Position numbers and translations under genes: made by a program
The notes under the pieces: model-generated
Seen by the model: only the letters and a program-made list of their open reading frames with translations
Databases searched by the model: none
Told to the model about the DNA's origin: nothing
Shown: positions 13,201 through 23,790 of the stretch, one piece after another
Numbering within the stretch: the first letter of the stretch is position 1
How the letters are laid out: the number at the start of each line of letters is the position of its first letter
Assembly: GCF_964204645.1 (NCBI RefSeq)
Contig: NC_134025.1
Location: 28,488,001 to 28,552,000 of the forward strand
Length of the DNA stretch: 64,000 bases
Origin: Tubulanus polymorphus
Lineage: Eukaryota > Nemertea > Palaeonemertea > Tubulaniformes > Tubulanidae
Direction: 5' to 3'

Positions 13201-16200
13201 CTTTACCCGCAAATTTGACGATTAAAACCGATGACGCATTCGCGCATAGCCCGGTCCTCGTAACGAACAGTAAGACTGACCCCGACTGCCGCCACAGCAC
13301 GCCGGAAACTAGGACCGATTTTGAATCTTTCGAAATCAGTACAGTAGAGGAGACCAGCGTTTATGACTCTCCAGCTGTGAGTAATACAAACAGTACATCT
13401 ACAACTTATCTGACACCATCTGCTTTTTCTACTGATGACACAAGTTCTGTAGATAGACAGGGAGTTCATCATCGGTCACCGCGTTATTTCTACGACCGCG
13501 TTGCTTCATTCAATCATAACTACGAAGCTAAGCCGACTGTTACTGATGATTTGGAGAGCGAACGCACAATTACAGACTATAATGACGATGTAGCTTTGAA
13601 AACTCCGGACAAATCGAGCGCCTGTAGTCCTATCGACTTTACAGCTTTACCGGATAGTATAGCCGTACAGAGAAAACATATGTCTCGATTGAGTTACAGC
13701 GAAACGGAGCAACAGCCGCTTTCTCCTGGCGTTAATCTCAATTCGAACGCGATTGTTCGATTCCTCGACGCTGACTATGAAAGATCGAATGAAATTTGCG
13801 TAGAAAAAGATGATGAGAGTTTAAGATCGTCACAGTCGAGTTTGCCAGTTGATCGCGGAAACAAGGCGAATATTATTCATTATTTACCGATTATCACAGT
13901 GACCGATGTAGATGGAGTGACGACTGAGATTTCGTTCAACGTAAGACAAACCACCATCGACCCTACGATCCAACGAGCAATCAGCGCTATAACTACCAGT
14001 TCCATTTATAAAAAGAGCCATACTCTCGAGTCGCCGAAAGGCAACCGAAGAACTAATCGATATTCGACGGAAATGCGTAAATACGGAAGCGAATGTACGA
14101 TGAATGTGTGTAGAAGTGAAGTAGATAGCGGTGAAACGTACATTCAAACTCTGCGTCGACTCGGTAAATTACCGCCCAGTATTTGCGATATCTACGATAA
14201 ATGTAACACGTTTAACCGTCAGGACTGGACGGCGAAGTCCGACGTGCACTCGGAGCCGGTTGCAGAAGTGACAGTAGATAAAGCAGAAGTCGATGAGAAA
14301 CACGATGAAGAGTTGATGATTAAAGAGATGCACAACGACGAAAAGAAGAAGAAAACGAGCGTAAAAAAACGGAAAAGTTTCATGGCAATCGTGAGATCGT
14401 GGAGTTCGTTGAAACGTTATGACTCGGCTCGGGAATCAAACAACGTCGATAAATTGAACGTCACTCATCCTCCTCCGCAGCGGAAACGCTTCTTCAACAT
14501 CGGTAAAAAACCTAATCGAAGCAAGAACGATCTTACCGATGACAAATCAGTCGATCTTCTGAATACATCGTTTATTGAGAGTGAAGTGGAAGATATTGAA
14601 AATTGTTCCGTACATGTAAACGTCGACGATAATGTGGATACGTCGTGCCGAGATCAGTCGGATTTGAACGGCTCATTGATCGGAAATAAAAGTGAAATAT
14701 CAGCGAACAGTTCGTTGACGTCGACACCGCGTAAAAGAGGTGATGATATCGGAAGATTGAAAGATGAAAGTGTCGACGTGTTTGGTTCGAAAACTGAATC
14801 AGAATGCGGTATAAGTGAGAGGAATGGACCTGATACGACGCTAGACACGAGCAATGATCTTTGCTCAACAGCTATTGATTCATCACTCGTAGATCAACAA
14901 TGTACGGCTAGTGTTGAGGATGCTACGTATATCTATGAAGACAGCGATTTGGTTGTAGTTGGTAAAGCGATCAAAAAACCGAAAAAGAAACGTATAGCTA
15001 GTTTCTTAGAGAGATTGCGCAAGGTGAAATCAAAGCCGGTCAAAAGAACGGGTCAATTTGATGTGAGCGATAATTCTGTGAATATTAGCCACCACAGTGA
15101 CTTCACAAATAAAACTGATATCAGCGATGCATTGACAATGAGTACTAATGAAGGACCCTCGAACAAACGTAGTTTCATCGATAGATTGAGAACTTTGCGC
15201 TTGAAAAGAAAAAATGGCTTTGATTTAGAAAACACAGGAGGCTACGAATCATTTGGCGAGGTGGATAAGAGCGTTTCGCTGATTAAGAACATGAAAATCA
15301 ATGATGAGGATGTTGAGAGTGATATTTGTGAAGTTGTACATGTTCCTGTTACTGCTATAGAGGATACTGTATTAACTGAAAAAGCTGGAGATCCGAAAAT
15401 TTCTAGGCGTCAAAGTAACACATTGGAAGACAGTTCAAACACATTCAAAAACATTTCCAAAGCTGATGTCGAAATAACAAAATCTGGTAATCTCAGTTCA
15501 GCAGTTTATGAGAACAATGTTGAAATGGAGTATGAAATAAGGGTTCAAGGAAGCGATCTAGTAATAATTGAGAAGCCTATCGTAGTCGGTCAGATTAACA
15601 GAAATCATGTAGAAAATGTTGAGGAAGTTACAAGTAATGAGGTATACATGGATGGTAAACCTCAGGAAAGGTGTCCAAGTTTGGCAACAGATCAAGGTGA
15701 AGGCGGTAATGACTGCATGAACGATGCTCTGAAACAGGTGGAAGGAGAAAATGAAAAATTGGTTCAGAAATCTTTCACTGAAAATGAAGAATGCGTTGTT
15801 GAATCAGTGATTACTGAAACATCATCGGTGTCGGTACGAGTTATTGGAAGTCATTTAGTTATATGTGATACGTCGATACAAGAAAAACCGCTCACTCGAT
15901 CATCAGTTCACGGTCAGCCAGTAACCAGCCAGTCTAATGAGGGGAAAATTCATGCCGAACAATCAGAAGAACCGATTCTAGAGCGCGAGCCTTCAACTGG
16001 AACATTGTCGAAAAGGGATGTACGCGTAATCGGGAGTCTCCTCGTGATACATGATGTAGATATGAAAGAAGAGGTAATGGATAACAGCGGAGTGCTGGAA
16101 AAATCTACTCAGTGTGAAATATCAACTGATATTGATAACGCTGAAGGAATCGTTTTAAAAGTCAATGGAGCATCGAAGAAGAAGAAGAAGGGTTTTCTTA

Positions 16201-19200
16201 AACGCCTGCAGTCCATTAGTTCATCTCCTAAGAGAAAGAAACAAAACCGGAATGATAAATGTGTTCAAGTTGATAAATGTGAGGAAGAGTTTGAGGGTAA
16301 TACAACTGTTGATGAATCTTTGTACGTGAAAGAATTCGTAGATGGATTGATTATCAACTCTTTCACGCAAAGTTCACCGGTTCAAGGTGCGAAAAATAAC
16401 GTACAAATCGTCGCAGAGATGGGTGACGTTCGGGCATCGCCGATAAAACAGCGCGCGGAGTCGAATGAACGTCCGTTTCGAAGTCCGGAAGATCCGCGAC
16501 TGAAGAACACAACGGGAGCAATATCGGTTAATACGACGATAGATACACCTCCTGTCGATCTGTCGTTCGATAAGGAATTCAATAAATCTTTAGAAATTGA
16601 TCTCGCCGACGCGTTACAAGGAATCGATAATATCTTCAAGACGAGCTCATCATCTCTGTCCAAGTGTACGACATCGAATCAGCTAACAGAAACACCGCGT
16701 AATAGTCCTATTGAAGATGAACCCACAGCGGAACCAGTTAACACGATTGATACTGAAAATACCAGTATTGTGCAATATCGTGAGAGTATTTCATCGACGA
16801 ATCAGAGCAATAACAACAAGCGAGATGGTGTTGATGATGTTGATGTTGTTGAGGCGGTCGAACCGACTATTTCTCAGGTGTCTTTACAGGTGAACGAATT
16901 AATACAAAATACCTCACAGAACGCGATTGATTATTATTATTCACTGATTGAAACAACTCCGTCTGTCAGTCCGCAGAGTAACGGTTTCATCAGATTCTAA
17001 TCAGGTGTTATACACGACCCAGTTCCATAGTTCCTAACGGGTTAAGTTTGACTCAAATAAGTCAAATTAGTTTATTTCCGATGTTTTAACGTATGAAGTC
17101 AAATCTCTTGCCCCTGAGTTATTTAACAGGATCCAAGTACCCAAATGTTGTAATCGTGCTGTCAGGTCCATGATGCGCGTACCTTCCTGGTTAGGTTTTT
17201 AGTATGTTGTATATCAGTATCTGTAGATGTTGTTTCTTGTCGTTCCAGTTTAAATCTCTGTATAGTATATAATATATGTTTAATCTTCGAATTCAATCCA
17301 TAAATTCGTCTATGAATCTCATTTTTTACCGGTAATCGTTAGACTGTTATCGAGTACAGATATATGAGCTGTCGTTTGAATACGTATCGCGAATTATATT
17401 TGACATGTGTTTCGAACAACAGTTGGTTTGTATAATTATTCTCATCAGTTCCAATATCAATACGAGTGAAAGAATTCCAGCACCTTTTTAACTTACTAAT
17501 CATTAATCACATATAAAACCTTTGCGTATATATGTATCAGTTCATTGCTTCACATGCGCGGAAACTGTTTAAAACTAACCGTTATAAAATGGCTGCTAGC
17601 ATTAAAACAACACGAACAGGTAAATATATCGTCTTCTTTTTAGCTTTGAAATTATAGATATTGTCGAATTAATGATATTTTAGGGGTGTATCAGAGAGGA
17701 CCCTCGTGGGCCCAACGTAATGGTAAGCTTAAATCTTAGATATACGAATGCATGATCTACACAATATTTTTCGTGTCTCACATGATATTTTTTTCGTAAA
17801 GTAGTGCTTGTTTTTTCGTACCGTAACTAAATGTAGTTTTACAGTATCTCGAGGCTTGGGCTGTGGATTAAGGGGTAATATTTGGATTAATCTGTTTCCT
17901 GAAATTATGTATATATTTAGATATATATGAGGTACGTAGTTGTACTGACCACAGCACAAGAATCATTTGTTGATATTTTAATTTCAGTTTTAAATTGTTT
18001 TGAAGTTTTATAGTTTTTTCTTTGGAAAAGTGAAACATGAGAAGTTGTCTCAATCGGGTGTACTGTGGCCAGTACGGCTTCTGATCAAACGATGTAGTTT
18101 AAAGTTTAAGAGTTGTTTATAGGAATTTTTCAATGGTTTCTGTTTATTTTTTTGAAATTCGAAGTTTATGAAGAAAATAATTGTTAAAATGACACCGATG
18201 ATCAAATTCTAGAATAAAAATATAATTCTCTTAGTTTTGAAAAAACTAGTTTGATTCTCAGATACTGTGCTGACCTGTTGTTGATCATTCTAAGTAATTA
18301 AGATCTCATATGATTTAATCACTACCAGAGGATTCTGTCAGTGGGTATTCTTGCTCGCTCACATTAGCTAGTAAAATAAGGAAAAAACTTCTGAAGTTAG
18401 GGTAAGAATTATTTCTTTTAGTATGTTACGTTTTAGTTTAAGTTTTGTTAAATGTTAGTGCTGTGGTCTTTCCAAACACTGCTTCGTAAAAATGAACACG
18501 AACTCAATTTCTAGAGGGTTTACGTAGATTAGAGCTGCTATAATAAATTGATCCTTCTTCCATTAATCATAAAATAGCGTTTGGAAATTGGAAGCATCGA
18601 TCTATTAATAACCGAATCCCTGGTAAGGTCATCAGGCAATTGACATTTACATATTGGCATCAGAATTGTTGAATCGGTTTGCAATGAATATATATGTTAT
18701 CATTGCAGTTTCGTCTAGTGAGAACTGATATATTTTTTGTTCTGTAGAATTCTGATTCCAATTATTTTCGTATTATTCTGTTTTTGTTAAGAGTTTTTGA
18801 AAATTTTGTTGTTTAAATGTTCATTCATTTTCTATATTCATTTTGGTGTAACGTGCCAGAAATCATCTCGTTTCCTGGATTACAATTCAAACTCTTGTAT
18901 TTATTGATGACATGTTGATTTTCTCTCTGTTTTAGTCGAGCGAGCCAAAGTTTTGTTCTCGTATGTGGCTGAAAATACCGATGAATTGACAATCGAAGTT
19001 GGGAATGTCATAAATATATTGAATAAAGAATCGGAAGATTCAGGTTGGTGGAAAGGAGAATATAACGGTAAAGTCGGAGTATTTCCGGATAACTTTGTCG
19101 AACTTCTACCGCCTGAAGAGGTTTGTAACAGTTTTCATAAGCGTGTAGAAATATTAATTCGAGATTGCTTATGTTTCTGATTTTTATTTCTGTCCTTCGT

Positions 19201-21185
19201 AGCCTAAACCTAAAAAGCCGCCGCCGGTAGTTGCTAAATCCAAGCCGGAAGATAAAGGCAGTAAAGCACCTATACCTGAACCTGTTAAACACAAAGGTAA
19301 AGAGAAAGGTATGTAAGACCAACTGTCTTCATCTACACTATTAGCATGTATAGCTTTCAATGAAAAACCGTAGATGCCTTTCAAAAGACGTAAGAGATTG
19401 ATGTATGAAAATGTTGCTCAGTTGTGAAAATAGTTGTGAAAATGCTTTCAGTTGTGTATATTTATTGTATATTGTGGAAAAATGAACAAATGTCTCTTAG
19501 ACACAGTTGAAATTGGTGTTTGATACTCATGTTATGTAGAGCATATTTGATCTAAGCGCATATTCTTACAGCAAGCTGCTTTTATCACACGATAGGAAGC
19601 ACTAAAAACGAAAATTTCTCTTAGTATTCATTGTGCTATTTAGTGCCGAATGAAGTTGATTATGAATGTGAACCTGCTTATTCTTGATCAAACTGTTCGA
19701 TTTGCAATAACGCCCTAATTAACCAAGATGGCTTCAAACTGTTCGATTTTTTAGCGCTAGTAAATGCAGTTGAGATCGCATGTATTAATGTTGTTGATCG
19801 GTGGAAGTAGTATATATCGTATGATTGCATGATAATTTGTTGTTGATTTAGCTGAGGAGAAGACAGTATCGCCACCACCGCCAATACCTAGCAAAAAACC
19901 TGACATTCTCAGCAAAAAACCAATACCTTCCAAAACACCACCGACAAGTGACGTCAAGCAAAATGAAAATGGTATGATTGCCTAATTGGATTATTCGTGG
20001 TACTGGCTTCACGAATGATTTATAATCATTTTATTCATTGGTTAATGACATTTTCTTTTATCTATATTCCATTTTGAATGAAATGCCAAGCTTTGTGTTT
20101 ATAGTTAACAAATTCTTCTTGCGAAGATGGCTACCTCCTCAAAATCAATTATGATATCAAGCATTAGACTATTTGATGATGTAATTGTTTATAGTGGCAT
20201 TTAAGGAGATAGCCATCTTCTTGTGAAGTGTTTAAAGGTCCATGTTGTAAGTCACTGGACAGTATTTAGTTAGAGATTCTACTAATAGCTAATTTCATCC
20301 GTTTTTAAGAAAATCGCCTACTTGTCTTGAAAGCTTATTATACGTTTAAAAATGGTCCTTATTTATGATATCGTGAATGATCTTGCACTTGTAGGAACTG
20401 ATGATTTCGATGGAATTCAATCTACGGAACCACTTAAAAGTTTCAGCCGTCCGAAAAATCCTAACAGACGACCTCCATCGATGGAACTTCTTCGTAAGGT
20501 TGGTTTCATTCGTTGCACATTTGACAAAACCTTATTCGCCTTAACACGCGAAATCCATCCTTGTAACTTTCGTTCTTTTGGTTTGCTATCTTTGTCAGGA
20601 AGGAGAGGATAATAACAGTAATGCTCAATTGGTGAATGATGTTAAACCAACAGCAACTAAGAGAGACTCGGTATGTGCATCTCTGTTTTTGATACAAGTT
20701 GTGAATACTGCAGGCTGCGTGTAGATTTTCACTGTTTTCTTTCATGTTTTCAGAAAGAAGAAAAGAAAGTTCAACCATCAGCGCCTGAAATCAAACCGCA
20801 AAGCAGAGGTAATAATAGTTAATACATTTTCAGTTTCAATCTATCGAATTATGAATTTTGGTTAGTAATATCTATATGTATTGCAGGGCATCATGCGGAA
20901 AAAGTCGTCAATGACAGATCAGCCGCCGATTCGGAAACAATCGCCGAACTACGAAAAGAAATCCTCGAACTTCGCTCGAACGCGGTGAGCACGGAAGATT
21001 TTATCAATCTGAAGAATGAACTATCGGCGGTCAAAGATCAAATGGATCACATGAAGAAACAACTCGGCAAACGCATCATGGATTTGATGCAGGAAATTGA
21101 CGAAGAGAAGAAAATTCGCCTTAGCACGCAGGTTGAAATGGAACGCGTTAAACAACTAGTGATGAAAAGTGACTCTGTAGTATGA
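10201..21185 (+). CDS. SH3KBP1: CD2AP/CIN85-family adaptor, canonical three-SH3 isoform
   Basis: This is an endocytic and actin scaffold whose SH3 domains bind atypical PxxxPR motifs in CBL and other partners. Exons: 10201-10204, 10531-10688, 10771-10885, 11131-11240, 11660-11759, 11843-11976, 12252-12318, 18936-19120, 19203-19308, 19852-19971, 20395-20498, 20599-20670, 20754-20808, 20887-21185. They join to 542 aa. SH3A is at residues about 3-54 (ALYDY-like [13 protein letters not shown]), SH3B at about 97-150 and SH3C at about 232-289, each with GWW and FPxNFV signatures. The [14 protein letters not shown] segment matches the conserved linker after SH3B. Proline-rich stretches ([10 protein letters not shown]) and a C-terminal coiled coil ([17 protein letters not shown]) complete the family plan. 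Exon 1 contributes only ATGG. The single gene presumably represents the ancestor of vertebrate CD2AP and SH3KBP1, and the symbol is by closest resemblance. Confidence 0.94.
11326..11440. mobile_element. 115-bp MITE-like inverted repeat
   Basis: The ends form an imperfect inverted repeat: CAGGGCCCAGTTCCATGGTT on the left matches the complement of the right end (ACTGTGGAACTGGGTCCTGG). The middle is rich in AGTTAA/TTAACT. It lies in the intron between the two SH3B exons. A related single arm occurs at 17016-17054. Confidence 0.65.
12661..17000 (+). CDS. giant alternative terminal exon of the CD2AP/CIN85 gene
   Basis: A 4,340-base open exon follows a good acceptor (pyrimidine tract then TAG at 12658-12660). 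Its phase (1) fits exon 7, which ends at 12318, and it runs to a TAA at 16998-17000 with no donor needed. Spliced to exons 1-7 it gives a predicted 1,675-aa isoform with SH3A and SH3B but no SH3C or coiled coil. The 1,446 residues look disordered: rich in Ser, Asp, Glu, Asn and Thr. Two families of short internal repeats stand out. One is four basic-hydrophobic patches (about 14355-14420, 14970-15045, 15160-15215, 16177-16240) of the form KR-SF-x2-RLR. The other is four V-x-GS-x-LVI strands (about 14935-14960, 15532-15590, 15826-15880, 16012-16065). I recognise no known domain. An independent gene starting at ATG 12693 is possible but less likely, given the matching splice phase. Confidence 0.75.
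17001..17588. other. region between the giant exon and the internal first exon
   Basis: If the giant exon is terminal, its 3' UTR lies here, but I find no exact AATAAA. An arm related to the 11326-11440 inverted repeat begins at 17016, only 16 bases after the stop codon. The last part should hold the internal promoter. Confidence 0.4.
17589..17619 (+). CDS. SH3KBP1: alternative first coding exon of the CD2AP/CIN85 gene
   Basis: ATG at 17589 opens [10 protein letters not shown] and ends in phase 1 before a GTAAAT donor at 17620. It joins in frame to the small exon 17684-17722 and then to the SH3C exon at 18936. The predicted product is 336 aa: SH3C, proline-rich region and coiled coil only. 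Mammalian CIN85/Ruk has short isoforms of the same kind made from internal promoters. Supporting transcript data are not available here. Confidence 0.65.
17684..17722 (+). CDS. SH3KBP1: 39-base cassette exon of the CD2AP/CIN85 gene
   Basis: The exon is flanked by a TTTTAG acceptor and a GTAAGC donor, is 13 codons long and has phase 1 at both ends. It reads [12 protein letters not shown] in the frame set by the internal first exon. It could also be included between exon 7 and the SH3C exon without breaking the frame. Confidence 0.6.
20112..20232. mobile_element. MITE-like inverted repeat in an intron
   Basis: TTCTTGCGAAGATGGCTACC on the left is matched by the reverse complement of the right end (GGAGATAGCCATCTTCTTG) with a few mismatches, spanning about 120 bases. 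It sits in the intron between 19971 and 20395. Confidence 0.55.
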
Positions 21186-23790
21186 CATCTTATACTACCA
21201 TCATGAGGTAGAAATTGAGCCGAAAAATCGAACAAATCATTCGTTTTAATACTGTGATTACCCAGTATTTTATTATCTTCATTTTAGTCGCAGATGTTCA
21301 GAGTCCAAAATAATGCACAACCATGAGGTGATGAATGGAACATTTTAAACGTACAGAAAGTTATGAAGCAATATTCATTATATTACATCTGTCTCTTCAA
21401 TTCAAGATTTTATATTTATATATTTATTATACACGTGTGCGAAGATATGTTAGATTTATGTTCGTAATTTCCTGTGTTACTTTGATAACTTCCCTGTCTG
21501 TTGATAACGATATACATGACTGGAGGAACAAATTGTGTCAATAGATCTTACGGTTATCTGTTGGTTGTGTTGTCATCAAATCATTGAGCTCGTACCAAAC
21601 GGCATGACTTTTTAAAATCTGTCAAGTGAAGATCGGTGAGCTAGGTTAGAATAAAAAAAAATTGATCTTTGTTTAACATTCCTTTTAAAAATGACATATC
21701 AGTTAATGTGAATGGTAACACTTATTGTTTTTTGATTTTTTAATCTGCAAAATCTACTGCAGTTTATATTTGGATTTTTAGCTGATTTTCTTAAACTTAG
21801 TGTTTTTGTGAACACGCGTTGATTGACCTCTATTCACCTCATTGAAAATGGAATACTGTAAACTAAACAGTGGCTTATGATGTCATAGCCGTTCTCTCAT
21901 ATTGTAAACATTCGAGTCTTCCATGTACGTAAGTGACTATCATCAGCATGAAATTACTCCGATCATCAATGAAGACATAATACATGCATATGTGAGACAA
22001 GAATAATGATATGCTACATATGTTTCCTATATCTATATACATAATGTAGATATTTGTTGAATTTAGAATAGATCTTGGTGGTGGTTTTGTTTTTTGGTAA
22101 ACTGAAGCAAGCAGAATGTAGTTGTAGCCACACTAGCATATTGCTAGCATCAACAAACACTTTATCGACAGGTGCTAGATAAATATGCCTATGAAATATT
22201 AACATCAATGGTATTGATTGATGTAGAAATTTAAGTTAATCGAAATATGAAACGTTCTGCCATTAGCATAAATGTAAATACAATACATGTATGTAAATGC
22301 AGCTACTTGGCCTGGTTTTACTATGGAAAATGTAGACCTATTCATTTGAATTAACTTTCAAAATAACTAACTAGGCATTCATCAAATTTACGCGATTAGG
22401 CCCTGTATAGACAAGTCTATGTTTTAACTTATTACAAATTTTGATTTTTACTCGGTTAAATGTATTATTGAACCTGTAAAAAACAATTTTGATGAATGTA
22501 CATATGATGCATGTTCAAAAGTCATCTTTTCTAGGGAAAACTTGTAAGAAATTAAAACGCCACTTCAAGTATTATATCTAACATTGTAATTGTATATTCA
22601 TCGTAGATTGTTCCGCGGAAAATTGTGTGTAAGTAAGATCGATTAGTGAAATATTGATCATTGTTATTTCACTCTGGTGTCTATGAAGTTGTTTATGATT
22701 AATGTATACGAATACTTCTTATATGTTTAGTCTTATACTGAACTAACCAAGTTATTATTAGATTTTATGACATTTTTATTCTACGAGAATATATCGTATC
22801 TACAAAGGTCGTTTGATCTGGAAATTTATTTACATCGAATATTATTTATATGTAATCGATCATACAAGTGTAAACTTTTAGGATGTCTATTTTGTATAAA
22901 AAACGAAAGAGCTATGTTTTAATGATTTTGGTCTTTTGCCCTAAATGAGTAAAATAACGCACATTCCTTTGTCTATGTTTGGAAAAAAATCTGAATACCA
23001 TTCCTAAATTTACATGACCTGTTCATGAAAAATCGTAAACTAGATGTTTCTATTTCTTGAAACTATGAACTACCTACTGGTAGATTTATTCATTTATGGT
23101 AGATGATATGAGATGAATATCTGTACATGAAAAATAGACTGTTTTAAGTGTCGACACAGCACTTTCTGGATCCATGTAAATATATTAAGATTCCTCTCTA
23201 TGTGAATGTGTAGTATTTGATTAAGTTCCATCTTTGATGAATTCATTCATTCGTAAAGTGTTTGCATGTGTTTCAATCAGCTTATCAGTTATGTTTAATT
23301 GCAGATATTTGATTATAAGTTAAAGATTTTACTTTTTATAAGATAAAAAAATTGATGATAAGAAACTTAAATGTTTGATTTATGTATCCCTTGTTTTTTG
23401 AGGATTTGGTTAATTTTACAGCGATTTTTGGAGTTACATAAGATAATAGGACTACTTGTAGCATATTTGATGGATTCCTAATGAAGGCATTCCCATCAAA
23501 TCTAGGTTCTCAATTCAGTAAAATAATGGGGCTTTCAAATCTTAAAATCAGTTGTGATTGGTGAAGCTCAGTCTCAAGTCTGGTGCCATTTCTCTGCTTT
23601 ATCAGACATTTCCTGTCCTTATATATAAACTTCAATGCTACCGGTATCCCGGTACTATAACTAAGAAAAGAAAACACAATAATATCTACAAAATATACAT
23701 ATAATTATTTTGTTAAGAATAACAAATGTATACAAAAAATAGAAAATTATTCATTGAATTAGAAACTTCATAATCTGCTTAAAAACTTCA
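21186..23790. other. convergent 3' UTRs and spacer
   Basis: The plus-strand CD2AP/CIN85 gene and the minus-strand HSD11B1-like gene converge here. The DNA is AT-rich and frames are short. I see no further gene. Confidence 0.55.
21650..21655 (+). terminator. poly(A) signal candidate of the CD2AP/CIN85 gene
   Basis: AATAAA lies 465 bases after the canonical stop codon. Longer 3' UTRs remain possible because the spacer is long. Confidence 0.45.

Noticed and set aside
16915-17000. C-terminal GFIRF of the giant exon as a neuropeptide-like FIRFamide end
   Set aside because: No signal peptide, no amidation Gly, no dibasic cleavage sites in pattern; coincidence.
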